Both the position numbers and the translations under genes were made by a program. Below are positions 30,767 to 36,938 of a stretch of 36,938 nucleotides of DNA, one piece after another; position 1 is the stretch's first letter; every line of letters starts with the position of its first letter. The DNA lies in contig JAEZCC010000027.1 in assembly GCA_023412715.1 (NCBI GenBank), positions 1 through 36,938 on the forward strand, written 5' to 3'. Below the pieces are notes generated by a model. It was not told the DNA's origin and did no database searches. It saw only the letters and a list, made by a program, of their open reading frames with translations. Source of the DNA: Bacillota bacterium (GTDB taxonomy: Bacteria; Bacillota; Clostridia; Oscillospirales; Acutalibacteraceae).

Positions 30767-31894
30767 TCAGTCGGATACGGTGAAACGGCCGTTTCTGACG
30801 GACGGATGCTCGATTTCGTCCAGAATGGCGGCGGCAGCGGTGGCGTTCGTCACATGCGAGCCGCCGTCTTCGGCGCTGAGCAGATGGTCTTTCCCCAGCT
30901 TCGGGCTGTGCCGTTCGCCCTCCTGGAACACGGCGGAGGGGGAGATGCCCACCCAGTTGACGTTGTCGGCGCCGCGCAGGAATTCAAGCTCCCGGAACTG
31001 CGCTTCCGGAATCGCGACCCAGCTTTCGGCACCGGGCTGCCTGCGGAGGGTTTCGACAAAAGGCCGGCCGTTTTCATCCAGCAGGCTGCCGGCCCCGAGG
31101 ATAAAGAACAGGCGCGGTTTTTGGGTGCCGCGGAACAGGGCGACGAGCTTCGCCGCCAGCTCCACGTGCAGGTAGGCTTTTTCGGGCGGTGCGCTGAACG
31201 CGTCGACCACCACGTCGAATTCCGAAAGATCTTCTTTTGTCAGCTCGAACGCGTCTTTTGCCAGAACGCGGGCCCCGTTGCCGAGCAGCTGGCGGGCGCG
31301 CTCGCCGTTGCGCACAATGGCCGCGGCCTCGTGGCCCCGCGCCTGCGCTTCTTTGAAGACGGCGCGCCCGGCCATGCCTGTGGCGCCGATGATGGCGATT
31401 TTCATGGGAATCCCTCCTTGTCCTTTCTGGCGCCGGCCGTCGGGAAGGCTCCCGCCGGGATCGGCGTTTTTGTCTTTTTTCTGCTGTTTTTCGGGGAATT
31501 GCTGCAGAAGGGCAGAGAGCTTTACACGGCCCAGCCGGGCCTCCATCTCGTTCTGGATTTCGCCGTACAGCCGCGTAAGGATGCCGTTGATATGCGCGCC
31601 CACGGGACAATTCGGATTGGTCCCGGTATGGATGTCGAACAGGCTGCGCTGCGGCTCTACGGCCCGGAACACCTCGAGAAGCGAGATCTGCTCCGCGGGC
31701 TTTGCCAGGCCCGTGGCGCCGAGCTTGGTCTGCGTGTTCAGCAGGCGCGCGCTTTTCAGCTTGCTCATGAGCCTTCGCACCAGGGCGGGGTTTGTCCCGA
31801 TGCTGCCGGCAATATAGTCTGACGTGATGGGGCATGGCTCCCGTGCGACCAGGCACAGGATATGGATGCCCACCGACAGCTTTGAGGAATACAT
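30767..31894 (-). CDS. Rrf2-family regulator fused in frame to an NAD(P)-binding SDR-like protein
   Basis: One uninterrupted 375-residue frame. Residues 1 to about 137 match the Rrf2 regulator YwnA: SSKLSVGIHILCLVA, the recognition segment TNPALVRRLMSKLKSARLL, SLLEVFRAVEP and NPNCPVGAHINGIL with its single Cys. A charged linker follows, then from residue 164 an NmrA-like NAD(P)-binding protein similar to YwnB (KIAIIGATGMAGRAVFKEA). The second part has its own ATG at 31405 with AAGGAGG seven bases upstream, so a free 212-residue reductase (30767-31405) is probably made too. In Bacillus these are two genes. Whether the fused form is real or a stop was lost is not clear. Start 31894 is chosen by homology. 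Confidence 0.8.
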   Translation of the reverse strand: MYSSKLSVGIHILCLVAREPCPITSDYIAGSIGTNPALVRRLMSKLKSARLLNTQTKLGATGLAKPAEQISLLEVFRAVEPQRSLFDIHTGTNPNCPVGAHINGILTRLYGEIQNEMEARLGRVKLSALLQQFPEKQQKKDKNADPGGSLPDGRRQKGQGGIPMKIAIIGATGMAGRAVFKEAQARGHEAAAIVRNGERARQLLGNGARVLAKDAFELTKEDLSEFDVVVDAFSAPPEKAYLHVELAAKLVALFRGTQKPRLFFILGAGSLLDENGRPFVETLRRQPGAESWVAIPEAQFRELEFLRGADNVNWVGISPSAVFQEGERHSPKLGKDHLLSAEDGGSHVTNATAAAAILDEIEHPSVRNGRFTVSD

Positions 31895-31912
31895 GGATGC
31901 GCTCACGCCCCT

Positions 31913-31950
31913 TTTGTAACTATTATAGTAACAAATATGTCTTCTGTCAA
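31913..31950 (-). promoter_or_regulatory. Promoter with overlapping dyad for the Rrf2 gene
   Basis: On the minus strand TTGACA (31945-31950), exactly 17 bases, and TATAAT (31922-31927): a consensus promoter. A 23-base dyad (31913-31935; arms TTTGTAACTAT and ATAGTAACAAA, one mismatch pair) is centred on the -10, ideal for autorepression by the Rrf2 domain. Confidence 0.85.
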
Positions 31951-32164
31951 GCGGGATTGGTAAAAATTCCTTTCCTCCGGATGCGGGCGGCACGCGGCAG
32001 GCCCGGAGGACGCGCGGAAAAGGCCGGCGCATTTCTCTGAATTAACATGAATTTAATGGCCTTTTTCCGCCGTATATGATAAATTAATATCATGATTGCA
32101 GGGTGGTCCCGCTTCCCGGCGCCCGGGCTTCCGCCCCGGCCGGCTGCGGCCCGTGAAAGAAGGC

Positions 32165-32995
32165 ATGCATACGAAAAGGAACCTGTTCCCGCTCGCACTG
32201 TGGGCGCTGTTTGAAGCCATAGCGGTCGTGCTGTGGCTTGCGCTTGACGATATTTTTTACCTGATCAACTTTTCGTACATCGGCACCTGTCTTACGCTCG
32301 GCATATTCTTTTACACGAAGAAGCTGAAGTATGCGCGGAACATCGTCCAGTTTTCCGTCGGGCTGTATATGCTGCTCTACCTGGGCATTTTCGCGGGGGA
32401 AAATATGCAGATAGAGGGCTTCTGGTACTATCTGCTGCTGGGGGTGTTCGAAGCGGCGGTCATCCACTACGCCGTCGCAAAAATCGTAGGCCCTCTGCTT
32501 TTTGGCCGCGGGTGGTGCGGCTACGCCTGCTGGACGGCGATGGTGCTCGACCTGCTGCCGTACAGGACGCCGCTGCAGCCGAGAAAGAAATACGGCTTTA
32601 TCCGGTACATCGTTTTCGCGTTGTCCTTTCTGTTTGTCGGGGCCCTTTTCCTGCTGCGCGTCCCCAACATGGAGGCCGTTATGTTCTGGAGCTTCCTTGC
32701 TGGGAACCTGCTCTACTACGGCGTGGGGATCGCGCTCGCCTTCCGCCTGAAGGACAACCGCGCGTTCTGCAAATACGTCTGCCCGGTCACGGCTTTTCTG
32801 AAGCCCGCGAGCTACTTTTCGCTGCTCCGGGTCAAAAATGACGAGGAAAAATGCGTATCCTGCGGAAAATGCAGAAAAGCGTGCCCCATGGATGTCGATA
32901 TGACGGACAATTCGCGGAAGCGGCTGAACGGGACGGAATGCATCCTCTGCTTCCGCTGCATCGACACATGTCCCCGGCACTCGCTGCACGTCTGA
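32165..32995 (+). CDS. NapH-like membrane 4Fe-4S protein
   Basis: A 276-residue membrane iron-sulfur protein. Several hydrophobic helices occupy the first 200 residues, with GRGWCGYACWTAMVLDLLP and FCKYVCPVTAFL, the CxxxC pairs typical of NapH/CcoG/RdxA-type polyferredoxins. The C-terminus carries two clusters, CVSCGKCRKACP and CILCFRCIDTCP; the second has the spacing for one [4Fe-4S] with the first. It probably passes electrons at the membrane; the partner is unknown. ATG 32165 follows AAGAAGG very closely; a TTG at 32096 or GTG at 32153 is possible. The CPBP gene starts 50 bases later. Confidence 0.82.
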   Translation: MHTKRNLFPLALWALFEAIAVVLWLALDDIFYLINFSYIGTCLTLGIFFYTKKLKYARNIVQFSVGLYMLLYLGIFAGENMQIEGFWYYLLLGVFEAAVIHYAVAKIVGPLLFGRGWCGYACWTAMVLDLLPYRTPLQPRKKYGFIRYIVFALSFLFVGALFLLRVPNMEAVMFWSFLAGNLLYYGVGIALAFRLKDNRAFCKYVCPVTAFLKPASYFSLLRVKNDEEKCVSCGKCRKACPMDVDMTDNSRKRLNGTECILCFRCIDTCPRHSLHV

Positions 32996-33045
32996 CGCGG
33001 CCGCGCGCCCGCGGGGCGGAACGGCAGCCTGAAAGGAAAACAGGA

Positions 33046-33726
33046 ATGAACAAGGAACGGCGCCTGGATTTTATCGGTATCGCGGGAATCACCCTTCTGG
33101 TCTTCGCCGGCATGTATTTTTCGCTGTCGGCCAAAGACGTTTTTACCGGCGCGGGGTTTGTGTTTGGGATCGTGTATTTCTTTTTGTATCGGGCAGTCAC
33201 CCGGAAATCGTTCGAAGAAATGCACTTCAGCGCCCGCAGCCTGGGAAAGTGGCTGAAACAGCCCGGCATATGGGGCTGGATTCTCCTTCCGGCGGCGGTC
33301 AACCTGCTGCAGACCGCCGCGGCACGTTTCATCTCGCCGCCGTTTTACGGCGAGACGGTCCGGGACGAGCTGACCCGCATCAGCGTGCTGGTCCCGACGG
33401 GCGTGACCGCGGACTTTCTGGTCCTGATCCCGTATCTGCTGGTTCTGGCGATGGGCGAAGAAATCTGCTTCCGCGCCTTTTTTCAGGACAGACTGGCCCA
33501 TTACGTCCCGGCCGGTCTGGCAATCCTTTTGGGCAGCATCGTCTTCACCGCGGGGCATGTTGCCAGCGAGCCTCTGGGAGTCGCCGCTTTCTGGGTGCTG
33601 AACACGTTCGTCCTTTCCATCCTGTTCGGCGTCATACAGAAAAAGACGAAAAACGCCTACGTGCCGACGATTTCCCACTTTGTCTCGAATTATCTCGCGT
33701 TTGTGCTCATCTATTTCCTGAAATAG
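33046..33726 (+). CDS. CPBP family intramembrane metalloprotease
   Basis: A 226-residue membrane protein of the CPBP (CAAX protease and bacteriocin-processing, formerly Abi) family. The three motifs are present: GEEICFRAFFQD (EExxxR), FTAGHVASEPLG (FxxxH) and ISHFVSNYL (HxxxN), with about six membrane helices. Start 33046 follows AAAGGA. Relatives cleave prenylated or lipidated peptides or give immunity to bacteriocins; no substrate gene is visible. Its neighbour is the NapH-like protein, 50 bases upstream on the same strand. Confidence 0.85.
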   Translation: MNKERRLDFIGIAGITLLVFAGMYFSLSAKDVFTGAGFVFGIVYFFLYRAVTRKSFEEMHFSARSLGKWLKQPGIWGWILLPAAVNLLQTAAARFISPPFYGETVRDELTRISVLVPTGVTADFLVLIPYLLVLAMGEEICFRAFFQDRLAHYVPAGLAILLGSIVFTAGHVASEPLGVAAFWVLNTFVLSILFGVIQKKTKNAYVPTISHFVSNYLAFVLIYFLK

Positions 33727-33761
33727 ATTTTTCCGGGTCCGCATTCCGGAAGCGCGGTACC

Positions 33762-33810
33762 AAAACAGGGCGAAGGCTTCAGACCGGTTCCGAAGCCTTC
33801 GCCCTGTTTT
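33762..33810. terminator. Bidirectional terminator between CPBP and DeoR genes
   Basis: A perfect 19-base stem (33762-33780 with 33792-33810), 11-base loop, A4 on one side and a T run on the other. The arm 33792-33810 lies inside the DeoR reading frame: its last ten codons form the 5' half of the hairpin, so coding and termination overlap. Confidence 0.88.
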
Positions 33811-34546
33811 TTGTGTACCGGCCGCAGAGGTCGTTCACGCTCTTCTGCTCGGTGATGACCTCGTAAAAGTCGCTCAGCGGGGCGAGCCTGCACATAAAAT
33901 CCATGTTGAATTTGGAAGTGTCGCACATCAGGATCGCCTTCTTGCTGTTGTCGATGAACTGGCGCTTCACGCAGTATTCCTCCTCGTTTGCCTCGGAGGC
34001 CCCGTTTTCCACGCTGAATCCCCGGCAGGACAGAAAGGCCAGGTCCGCGTTGTAATGGCTGACGAAGTCCTTCGCAAAAGGCCCGACCAGCGATTTCGAG
34101 CTGCCGCGCAGGCTGCCGCCCGTGCACATGAGCCGGATGTTCGGCAGGTCTGAAAGCAGCATGGAAGTCTTCACGCCGTTGGTGACGATACTCAGGTCGT
34201 TGAACCGCGCGAGCTTTTTCGCCAGAGAGGCCACCGTGGTGCTGGAGTCGAGGAAAAGCGTCATGCCGTCCCGGATATATTTGAAGGCCTGGTCGGCGAT
34301 GACCTGCTTGCGCATGGAGTTCTGACTTTCGCGGAACGCGAGAGGGTCCTCCGCCGAGCCGCCCTCGATCAGGACGGCGCCCCCGTGCGTCCTGTAAATC
34401 AGCCTGTTTTCCTCCAGGCTTTTCAGGTCGCGGCGGATGGTGGCCCCGCTTGCGAACAGCGCCGCGCAGAGCTGCCCCACCGTGACCGCCCGGCCGTTTT
34501 TGCGCATCAGTTCCAGAATCTGCTGTTTCCGTTCATAGGCCAGCAT
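33779..34546 (-). CDS. DeoR family transcriptional regulator
   Basis: A 255-residue DeoR-type sugar repressor. The N-terminal helix-turn-helix (YERKQQILELMRKNGRAVTV; FASGATIRRDLKSLEE; YRTHGGAV) and the C-terminal sugar-phosphate sensor (FLDSSTTVASLAKKL; IVTNGVKTSMLL; AILMCDTSKFN) are complete. It is divergent from the class II aldolase and rhamnulokinase genes and is their probable regulator, with a ketose-1-phosphate as the likely effector. Its last codons overlap the terminator hairpin. Confidence 0.9.
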   Translation of the reverse strand: MLAYERKQQILELMRKNGRAVTVGQLCAALFASGATIRRDLKSLEENRLIYRTHGGAVLIEGGSAEDPLAFRESQNSMRKQVIADQAFKYIRDGMTLFLDSSTTVASLAKKLARFNDLSIVTNGVKTSMLLSDLPNIRLMCTGGSLRGSSKSLVGPFAKDFVSHYNADLAFLSCRGFSVENGASEANEEEYCVKRQFIDNSKKAILMCDTSKFNMDFMCRLAPLSDFYEVITEQKSVNDLCGRYTKNRAKASEPV

Positions 34547-34580
34547 GGCTTTTTCCCCTTCTGAATGAGCATATCTGATT

Positions 34581-34648
34581 GAAAATGATTAAAATATCGA
34601 AAATGAACCACAGATGGTCAATTTGAACGCCAAACGTGGAAAAACGTG
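34581..34648. promoter_or_regulatory. Direct repeats and promoters in the DeoR-aldolase divergent region
   Basis: Two direct repeats of GAAAATGA (34581-34588, 34599-34606) are 18 bases apart, and two of AAACGTG (34632-34638, 34642-34648) are ten bases, one helical turn, apart. DeoR proteins often bind direct repeats. A possible DeoR promoter is TTGACC (plus 34616-34621, minus strand) with GATATT 17 bases away. On the plus strand TGGAAA-N17-TAGGAT is a weak candidate. Confidence 0.4.
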
Positions 34649-34726
34649 ATTATTTCTGATAGGATGATAGCAGTTCAGGGTCGGAAAATCAAGACCGGAT
34701 TTTATGGAAAAGGGGTTGCCGCAACT

Positions 34727-35401
34727 ATGACATCGGCTGACGAAATCAAAAAGGAAATCTGCGAGGTGGGCCGCAGAATCTACGCGAACGGCTTTGTCGC
34801 CGCGAACGACGGCAACATTTCCGTCAAAGCGGGCGAAAACGAATTCTACTGCACGCCGACGGGCGTCTCCAAAGGCTTTATGACGCCTGACATGATTCTC
34901 AGGGTGGACGGTGCCGGCAGGATGCTGGAGCCGAACGAGACCTGGCGGCCGTCTTCCGAAATCAAGATGCACATGAGCGTCTACACGCACAGAAGCGACG
35001 TGACGGCCGTGGTGCACGCGCATCCGCCGATTGCGACGGCCCACGCGGTCGCCGGGCTTCCGCTGGATTCGTACATCATGCCGGAGGCGGTCATTTCTCT
35101 CGGCGCCGTTCCGCTGACCAAATACGGGACCCCCTCTACCCGGGAGCTGGCCGACAATGTCGTGGACGCCTTGCAGACGCACGACGCCGTCCTGCTGCAG
35201 AACCACGGCGCGCTCACCGTGGGCGTAAACCTGATGAACGCCTATTTCAAGATGGAGACGCTGGAGTATTTCGCAAAGGTCAGCTATTACGCGAAGCAGC
35301 TCGGCGGCGCCAAAGAGCTGACCCGCGAACAGGTCGAACGCCTTCTGGAGGTGCGCAGGGCTATGGGCGTCCCGGGCAGGCACCCGGGCTTCGAAAAATG
35401 A
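34727..35401 (+). CDS. Class II aldolase, fuculose/rhamnulose-1-phosphate type
   Basis: A 224-residue zinc-dependent class II aldolase. NDGNISVKAGENEFYCTPTG, the acidic SSEIKMHMSVY, the zinc pair in HAHPPIATAHAV and the third His in QNHGALTVG match L-fuculose-phosphate aldolase, and the length fits FucA better than the longer RhaD. It cleaves a ketose-1-phosphate into dihydroxyacetone phosphate and lactaldehyde. Start 34727 has AGGGG 11 bases upstream; an upstream in-frame ATG at 34646 lacks homology. The downstream rhamnulokinase suggests L-rhamnulose-1-phosphate as the physiological substrate. Confidence 0.87.
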   Translation: MTSADEIKKEICEVGRRIYANGFVAANDGNISVKAGENEFYCTPTGVSKGFMTPDMILRVDGAGRMLEPNETWRPSSEIKMHMSVYTHRSDVTAVVHAHPPIATAHAVAGLPLDSYIMPEAVISLGAVPLTKYGTPSTRELADNVVDALQTHDAVLLQNHGALTVGVNLMNAYFKMETLEYFAKVSYYAKQLGGAKELTREQVERLLEVRRAMGVPGRHPGFEK

Positions 35402-35477
35402 TTCCGCCGGGCCGAAAGGCGAAAAGCGGCTGCGGGGCGGCGGCCCCGCGGACGGGCGGACGGGAGGGGAAGGCAGC

Positions 35478-36878
35478 ATGGAAAAATATTATCTGGCGGT
35501 CGACATCGGCGCTTCCGGCGGGCGGCATTTTCTCGGCAGTTACAGCGGCGGCAGGCTCTCCCTTCAGGAGATGTACCGCTTTGACAACCGGCTGGTCCGG
35601 AAGGACGGCCATCTCTGCTGGGACGCGGACCGCCTGTTTCAGGAGATCCTGAACGGCATGAAGCGGTGCGCGCTGGCGGGGAAAATACCCGCCAGCATGG
35701 GCGTCGACACCTGGGGGGTGGATTTTGTCCTGCTGGACCGGGAGCGGAAACGGCTCGGGGACGCGGTGGGCTACCGTGACGCAAGAACGGCGGCCGTCCT
35801 TCCGGAAGTGGAGCGGCTGCTTCCGGCGGAGCGGCTCTACGCGGGGACGGGTGTCCAGAAGCAGAGCTTCAACACCGTCTTCCAGCTTTACGCGTTGCAA
35901 AAGGAGCACCCGGAATACCTAGAACGGGCGGAGCGCTTCCTGATGATGCCCGAGTATTTCAGCTTTCTGCTCACCGGCGTCCCGAGGAACGAATACACGA
36001 ACGCGACCACGACGGGCCTTGTCAAGGTTTCCACCCGCGGCTGGGACACGGAAATCATGGAGACGCTGGGAATCCCCTCCGGCATTTTCGGGAAGCTGAA
36101 CCCGCCGGGAACGCCCGTCGGCAGGCTTTCCGCGAAAATCCGGGAAGAGGCCGGCTTCGACTGCGAGGTCGTGCTGCCCGCGACGCACGACACGGCCTCC
36201 GCGGTGATGGCGGTGCCCGCGCAGAAGGGGGAGCGCAGCATTTTTCTCAGCTCCGGGACCTGGTCGCTGATGGGGATGGAACGCCCGCAGGCAGACTGCC
36301 GGGAGGCGAGCCGGCGCATGGGGTTCACGAACGAGGGCGGGTACGGGTCCCGGTACTGCTTCCTCAAAAACATCATGGGCCTTTGGATGGTTCAGAGCGC
36401 GCGGCGCGAGCTGCCGCGGCCGTACAGCTTCGACGACCTGTGCTCGATGGCGGAAGAGAACGACGGATTCCCCTCCAGAATCGACGTGGGCGACCCCGCG
36501 TTTCTGGCCCCGGAAAGCATGGCGGAGGCCGTCCGCGCGTACTGCAGGCGCTCCGGCCAGCCGGCGCCTTCTTCCGCGGGCGAGCTGTTCGCCTGCATTT
36601 ACCATAGCCTGGCCGACAGCTATGCGGACACGGCGGAAAAGCTCGAGTCCGCCGCGGGCGGGCCCTGCCCCGTGATCCGCATCGTGGGCGGCGGGGCGAA
36701 GGACGGATACCTGAACCGCCTGACCGCGGCCCGCACGGGCCGGACCGTTTCCACCGGGCCGGCGGAGGCGACGGCGATCGGCAACCTGCTTGCGCAGATG
36801 CTGAGGGACGGGGTCTTTTCCGACCTCTGGGAGGCGCGGGCGGCGGTGGCCCGTTCGTTTGAAATCAAAAAAAGGTGA
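35478..36878 (+). CDS. rhaB: Rhamnulokinase (FGGY family)
   Basis: A 466-residue FGGY sugar kinase that closely follows RhaB: VDIGASGGRHFL, GVDTWGVDFVLLD, NEYTNATTTGLV, PATHDTASAVMAVPA, SSGTWSLMG, LKNIMGLWMVQ, and VGGGAKDGYLNRL near the C-terminus. It phosphorylates L-rhamnulose (possibly other ketoses) at O1 with ATP. It lies 76 bases after the aldolase gene on the same strand; GGAGGGGAAGG-like purines precede the ATG. No rhamnose isomerase, mutarotase or transporter is in the window; they may lie to the right. Confidence 0.92.
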   Translation: MEKYYLAVDIGASGGRHFLGSYSGGRLSLQEMYRFDNRLVRKDGHLCWDADRLFQEILNGMKRCALAGKIPASMGVDTWGVDFVLLDRERKRLGDAVGYRDARTAAVLPEVERLLPAERLYAGTGVQKQSFNTVFQLYALQKEHPEYLERAERFLMMPEYFSFLLTGVPRNEYTNATTTGLVKVSTRGWDTEIMETLGIPSGIFGKLNPPGTPVGRLSAKIREEAGFDCEVVLPATHDTASAVMAVPAQKGERSIFLSSGTWSLMGMERPQADCREASRRMGFTNEGGYGSRYCFLKNIMGLWMVQSARRELPRPYSFDDLCSMAEENDGFPSRIDVGDPAFLAPESMAEAVRAYCRRSGQPAPSSAGELFACIYHSLADSYADTAEKLESAAGGPCPVIRIVGGGAKDGYLNRLTAARTGRTVSTGPAEATAIGNLLAQMLRDGVFSDLWEARAAVARSFEIKKR

Positions 36879-36909
36879 TTCCGGGCGGAATCTCCTCCGC
36901 GCCCGGAAT
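36878..36909 (+). other. Hairpin after rhaB
   Basis: ATTCCGGGCG (36878-36887) pairs with CGCCCGGAAT (36900-36909) around a 12-base loop, starting at the rhaB stop codon. No T run follows, so it may be a processing or stability element rather than an intrinsic terminator, and transcription could continue to the right. Confidence 0.45.
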
Positions 36910-36938
36910 TCAGAAAAGGCCGCCGGACAGCGCTGCTG

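Noticed and set aside
32076..32093. Palindrome ATGATA-N6-TATCAT before the NapH-like gene
   Set aside because: Arms of six AT-rich bases are easily found by chance and no promoter is clear enough to give it meaning.
1..36938. CRISPR arrays, tRNA or rRNA genes, transposases or phage genes
   Set aside because: None was recognised on either strand by reading the sequence; a tool-based scan for tRNA and short repeats would be needed to exclude them fully.

Overview
The window looks like a chromosomal segment from a high-GC, endospore-forming Clostridia member, plausibly in the Oscillospiraceae. The basis is a clear spoIIID gene, Gram-positive style AGGAGG ribosome binding sites, sigma-A promoters of the TTGACA-N17-TATAAT type, lipoprotein sugar-binding proteins, and mannose-family PTS genes. 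No rRNA, tRNA, CRISPR array, insertion sequence or prophage was seen. The taxonomic placement is inference.

Layout. (1) 1-3105: a strong promoter followed at once by an intrinsic terminator, then an Lrp/AsnC regulator, an ABC1/UbiB kinase overlapping a phasin-like coiled-coil gene, and spoIIID. (2) 3216-9460: a ribose system, with rbsD divergent from rbsR-rbsK-rbsA-rbsC-rbsB and operator-like palindromes on both sides. (3) 9493-18113: a mannose-family PTS operon (EIIA, EIIB, EIIC, EIID, a BtpA/SgcQ protein, HPr) divergent from a LevR-like regulator and a PTS Enzyme I gene, so the whole phosphorelay from PEP to sugar is encoded in one place. (4) 18151-30055: an oligosaccharide locus. An overlapping minus-strand operon (unassigned 600-residue carbohydrate-active protein, GH65 phosphorylase, two ABC permeases, GH31 glycosidase, beta-phosphoglucomutase fusion) faces a LacI regulator and a solute-binding lipoprotein. 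(5) 30146-33726: an FMN reductase, an Rrf2 regulator fused in frame to an NAD(P)-binding protein, a NapH-like membrane ferredoxin and a CPBP membrane protease. (6) 33779-36909: a DeoR regulator divergent from a class II aldolase and a rhamnulokinase.

How the genes work together. Most of the window handles sugar uptake and entry into glycolysis. Ribose enters through RbsABC, is anomerised by RbsD and phosphorylated by RbsK. The PTS imports an unidentified sugar. The oligosaccharide locus imports a glucoside, splits it by phosphorolysis (GH65, giving beta-glucose-1-phosphate) or hydrolysis (GH31), and converts the phosphate to glucose-6-phosphate by beta-phosphoglucomutase. The last operon handles a deoxy-sugar ketose such as L-rhamnulose.

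The most unusual items are the beta-phosphoglucomutase fused to a LinB/Lnu-like nucleotidyltransferase, the LevR-like regulator whose AAA+ domain has lost the Walker B acidic residues and the GAFTGA loop, the Rrf2/NAD(P)-binding fusion with a strong internal start, and the short promoter-terminator leader ahead of the Lrp gene. All family names rest on motif recognition by eye; no database search was run.
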